Position numbers and translations under genes: made by a program. From IMG/VR virus record IMGVR_UViG_3300044645_000245, positions 1 to 30,892 of that record: a stretch of 30,892 bases of DNA; one strand, 5' to 3'. Shown piece by piece: positions 28,460 through 30,892 of this stretch. The number at the start of each line of letters is the position of its first letter. Positions within the stretch are counted from its first letter, which is position 1. This DNA comes from a virus. The notes beneath the pieces are model-generated. The model searched no databases. It was not told the DNA's origin and saw only the letters and a program-made list of their open reading frames with translations.

Positions 28460-28674
28460 TCTCTGTCTTTTTTGTTTTGTAATTGAATAGCGATGTTGTT
28501 AATCGCTCTCTCAATCTTATCGAGTTTCTGATTGATGTAGTCATCCTCTTTTTCAATCATAGTTACTCTAATCTCTAACTCTTTAAGTTTAAGAGTAATC
28601 TTCGTGTAAATAGTAATCAAGCCAACTAATATAGCGATGGCTTGACCTACTAAAAACAATACTAAATCTGTCAT
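28456..28674 (-). CDS. Membrane coiled-coil protein, second holin candidate (BhlA-like layout)
   Basis: A 72-aa protein with one N-terminal helix in the membrane (VLFLVGQAIAILVGLITIYT) followed by a coiled coil (LKLKELEIRVTMIEKEDDYI, NQKLDKIERAINNIAIQLQN). One membrane helix plus a coiled coil is the layout of BhlA-type holins, but it also fits an antiholin or a virion protein. It directly precedes the other holin candidate with a 4-nt overlap. Confidence 0.6.
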   Translation of the reverse strand: MTDLVLFLVGQAIAILVGLITIYTKITLKLKELEIRVTMIEKEDDYINQKLDKIERAINNIAIQLQNKKDRE

Positions 28675-29087
28675 TTCTTACTATCTATCAAGTCAAATAA
28701 TTGAGGATAGAATTCATCAGTCTCGATAGTTTCCAATGCCTCTAAAGTCAGGTCAGTGCCCCACAGAGTAGATACATCGATGCTCTTCTCTGCGGTCAGT
28801 AAATCGAAATGCTCTTGATTGAACGACTCGATACTTTCAGCAGGGATAAACATAGAATCCCCTTCCTGCTTTCCGTACTTTTCGAATAGTTCTTTTTTAG
28901 TATCCTCGTAGATTTTAACCTCATCGGATACTACTTTGTTCAATCTTTGCAGATAGACCTTACTCTTTAAGGACATTTTCTGTTTCAGGATACCGAGGCT
29001 AACTACTTCGCTTCCCTCTTTTGTTTGCTTCGTTACTCCGTTAAGTTCGTAGTAGAGATTGATTACTTCGTGCAGTTTGAGTGTCAT
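28671..29087 (-). CDS. Hypothetical helical protein, 138 aa
   Basis: Starts MTLKLHEVINLYYELNGVTK, contains a central coiled stretch (VYLQRLNKVVSDEVKIYEDT) and ends with acidic segments (LEALETIETDEFYPQLFDLI). Proteins of this form are frequent next to fibre and lysis genes in Bacteroidetes phages and may be chaperones or tail parts, but none is proven. Its upstream region has the ATCTATTTA motif 15 nt before the ATG rather than 5 nt. Confidence 0.62.
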   Translation of the reverse strand: MTLKLHEVINLYYELNGVTKQTKEGSEVVSLGILKQKMSLKSKVYLQRLNKVVSDEVKIYEDTKKELFEKYGKQEGDSMFIPAESIESFNQEHFDLLTAEKSIDVSTLWGTDLTLEALETIETDEFYPQLFDLIDSKK

Positions 29088-29102
29088 ATTAGGTATTTTT
29101 AG

Positions 29103-29111
29103 TAAATAGAT
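29103..29111 (-). promoter_or_regulatory. Late motif ATCTATTTA, 15 nt before start codon
   Basis: Exact copy of ATCTATTTA on the minus strand, 15 nt before the ATG at 29087. The scaffold gene has a partial CTATTTA (5820-5827 region) also 15 nt before its ATG. Confidence 0.4.
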
Positions 29112-29115
29112 AAAC

Positions 29116-29391
29116 TTAGATAATTGTCAGGCTCAACTGATTTGCACCCCAAATATAGGCAGCATCATTTGAACCATCCCAATCAAGATAAGAATCTGCT
29201 TCCAAAGACAGGTTACCCTGAGCGACCTGAGTCAGAACTTCATTACCTTCTGCATCTTCACTTACTGAAAGAAGTTCGTAGTAAAAAGAAGCGGAGCTTT
29301 CCAGATTGTCAAAAACAGAGTTCATATTGAACTTAGTTGCAGATTTTACTTCTCCGTTGACCCATACGTTTACTGATTGAATTGTTTTCAT
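29116..29391 (-). CDS. Small fibre-associated hypothetical protein, 91 aa
   Basis: A beta-rich protein (IQSVNVWVNGEVKSATKFNM, FYYELLSVSEDAEGNEVLTQ, ending ADSYLDWDGSNDAAYIWGAN). It directly follows the fibre gene (19-bp gap). Similar small proteins often follow tail fibres in Bacteroidetes phages. It may cap the fibre or help it fold; no motif shows which. Confidence 0.66.
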   Translation of the reverse strand: MKTIQSVNVWVNGEVKSATKFNMNSVFDNLESSASFYYELLSVSEDAEGNEVLTQVAQGNLSLEADSYLDWDGSNDAAYIWGANQLSLTII

Positions 29392-29410
29392 TTTATTTTA
29401 GTTTAAGAGA

Positions 29411-30892
29411 TTATAAACTTGTTACTGTTTCCCAAGCGGTAGTATAAACGCATAGTTTATTTAATGTTGTATCATATACAACAAGCCCTGCTGCGGGAGA
29501 AGAGATAGCGTTCTTTTGCGTTGTAGTCATTCTCGGAGGTAGGAAACCTTTTGTGGTGCTTGATAGTTCTAAAATAGAAGAAGCTACTGCCGCAGTATTG
29601 CTTTTACCTATACTTAATGAACCACCTGTATCTAATCTTGCCAATGTAGCACTACCCGAAATTGCTGATTTGAACAAATGACCATTCGCAGCAGATAAAC
29701 TATAGGCATCATTGCTTGATATTTGTAAATTTATGCTTCCACCAGCATTCCAAATCATTGCAGTTCCTGACCTATATAACCGATAACCAGTTGGGTCACC
29801 CGAAAAAAATCTGATTTCGGGAGTATTGGAATAAAGGTTTATCACTCCTGTTGTTGCATTATTCAAACGCAATTCAGTTCCGCCTATTAGTGTAGTTCCG
29901 TTGACAAAGAAATTATATCCTTGGTCAATGTTTGTTCCAACGTTTATGTTTCCGTTAGAAAAAACACTCATCCTTGTTGTGGTAGGTGTTGCACCCGCAG
30001 CTCCATATTGAAGCTCCAACATATTCGCTCCAGTGTAATCATTTGCCCAACGATATCTTCCGCCACCAGTTTTTCCAGTTTCCAAATATCCGCTTCCGGA
30101 ACTCTCGACACGAATACCATCTACGTTACCTGTTACAACGTGAAGTTTGCTTGATGGGGAAGTAGTACCAATTCCTACCTCTCCAATGTTATCAATATAC
30201 AACCTCTGATTCCCTTGTCCATCTGCTAATATGATTGTATTGGAGAGGGAAGAGGAGAGACCTGAAACTTGACCTCCAATAATTGTATTATTGCTTCCTG
30301 TGGTTATTCCACGCCCTGTATTGTAACCAACTATTGTATTAAATTCTCCTGTTGTTACGTCATATCCTGCACCATCTCCAATAGCATTATTATAGTTCCC
30401 CGATGTTGTTCCGTTTAATGATTCATAACCGATAGCAACATTTCTATTCCCTCCTGCTAAGTTAAATAATGAAAAATAACCAACGCCTGTATTTCTTGTT
30501 CCTGTTGTAATTAAGCGACCTGATTGATTTCCAATAGAAGTATTTCCTGCCCCTGATGTTAGTGAAAATAATGCTCTATAACCTACTGCCGTATTTGTTG
30601 CTCCTGTTGCAGTTGCATTGATTGCCTCAACTCCTACCGCAGTATTTGTTGAAACGCTTCCCCCTCCTTTACCTACTGTCAATCCGTTTATTCTGGCATC
30701 TAAGGTAGAACGGATATCACCCACTACATCAAGCTCAAAAGTTGATTCGGTAGTTGTTCCCAAAAGTAAGCGACCTGCAGCGGTAAGTCTTGCTTTTTCT
30801 GTATTATTGGTAGTAAATAAAAAAGGATGATTTGTTTCTGTTCCAACATACCCCCATCCGCTGGCATTATTACTTAAAATAGTTGTTACAGT
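29411..30892 (-). CDS. Tail fibre / adhesin with trimeric-autotransporter-like head repeats (N-terminus cut by window edge)
   Basis: The frame is open to the window edge, so at least 493 aa are present and the N-terminus is missing; an internal TTG at 30763 is not a likely start. Residues read ASGWGYVGTETNHPFLF then TNNTEKARLTAAGRLLLG, the standard lead-in of Flavobacteria fibre-like proteins. Repeats such as NTAVGYRALFSLTSGAGNTS and NVAIGYESLNGTTSGNYNNA match head repeats of trimeric adhesins, followed by VGIGTTSPSSKLHVVTGN. The C-terminus (SSTTKGFLPPRMTTTQKNAI, then GLVVYDTTLNKL) is the common end of such fibres. It probably binds the host receptor. Confidence 0.85.
   Translation of the reverse strand, partial: TVTTILSNNASGWGYVGTETNHPFLFTTNNTEKARLTAAGRLLLGTTTESTFELDVVGDIRSTLDARINGLTVGKGGGSVSTNTAVGVEAINATATGATNTAVGYRALFSLTSGAGNTSIGNQSGRLITTGTRNTGVGYFSLFNLAGGNRNVAIGYESLNGTTSGNYNNAIGDGAGYDVTTGEFNTIVGYNTGRGITTGSNNTIIGGQVSGLSSSLSNTIILADGQGNQRLYIDNIGEVGIGTTSPSSKLHVVTGNVDGIRVESSGSGYLETGKTGGGRYRWANDYTGANMLELQYGAAGATPTTTRMSVFSNGNINVGTNIDQGYNFFVNGTTLIGGTELRLNNATTGVINLYSNTPEIRFFSGDPTGYRLYRSGTAMIWNAGGSINLQISSNDAYSLSAANGHLFKSAISGSATLARLDTGGSLSIGKSNTAAVASSILELSSTTKGFLPPRMTTTQKNAISSPAAGLVVYDTTLNKLCVYTTAWETVTSL

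Noticed and set aside
1-30892. CRISPR arrays, tRNA or rRNA genes, insertion sequences
   Set aside because: No regularly spaced direct repeats, cloverleaf-type sequences, transposase or terminal inverted repeats were noticed when reading both strands by eye.

Overview
The window is part of a tailed-phage genome (Caudoviricetes, siphovirus-like) that most likely infects a Bacteroidetes/Flavobacteriia host. Three things point to that host group: a promoter at 20280-20311 of the Bacteroidetes form (TTTG near -33, TAnnTTTG near -7); starts that mostly lack a Shine-Dalgarno sequence and have A/T-rich leaders; and structural proteins of types common in Bacteroidetes phages. No integrase, repressor, tRNA, rRNA or CRISPR array was seen. 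Both edges cut a gene: a connector or tail-completion protein at the left, and a fibre at the right. The fibre would be read towards the lysis genes, so the two minus-strand blocks may be one late unit in a circular or circularly permuted genome.

Layout. (1) 1-20073, minus strand, read right to left: a sigma-like regulator at the head; two small ORFs; a surface-glycan cassette (GT4-like glycosyltransferase, 66-aa protein, LpxA-like acyltransferase, GT2-like glycosyltransferase); a ParB-methyltransferase fusion; terS; terL; an AT-rich HNH-AP2 endonuclease gene; a tail-assembly-chaperone-like gene with a -1 frameshift signal; a neck-like protein; two large tail-tip proteins; the tape measure; then the head genes (XkdF-like protease, scaffold, major capsid, tail-tube candidate, two small proteins, portal-MuF fusion, connectors). 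Tail genes come before head genes and the portal follows the capsid, the reverse of the HK97/lambda order. (2) 20074-20349 is a 276-bp divergent control region with four inverted repeats, a plus-strand early promoter and a possible minus-strand promoter. (3) 20350-25533, plus strand: an early/replication operon of mostly 4-nt-overlapping genes, with two tiny membrane proteins, ERF annealing protein, an AP2-like 49-aa protein, a small protein with an SSB-like tip, NinG, a DnaA-domain-IV-like protein, a replisome-organizer candidate, a zinc-finger protein and a PD-(D/E)XK-like nuclease. (4) 25549-30892, minus strand: fibre, small fibre-associated proteins, a lysis cassette (two holin candidates, amidase, unimolecular-spanin candidate), a DEDD exonuclease with zinc ribbon, MazG-like and HExxH proteins.

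Proposed logic (inference): the early promoter drives recombination and replication genes. The divergently encoded sigma-like protein then probably turns on the long minus-strand programme of glycan modification, packaging, tail, head and lysis. Strong hairpin terminators between the head genes may set the ratio of capsid to tail tube to minor proteins. The most unusual points are the glycan cassette, the U9 frameshift site, the recurring ATCTATTTA-N5-ATG leader before several late genes, the inverted-repeat control region, and two abrupt AT-rich segments (the HNH gene and the methyltransferase recognition region) that look recently acquired.
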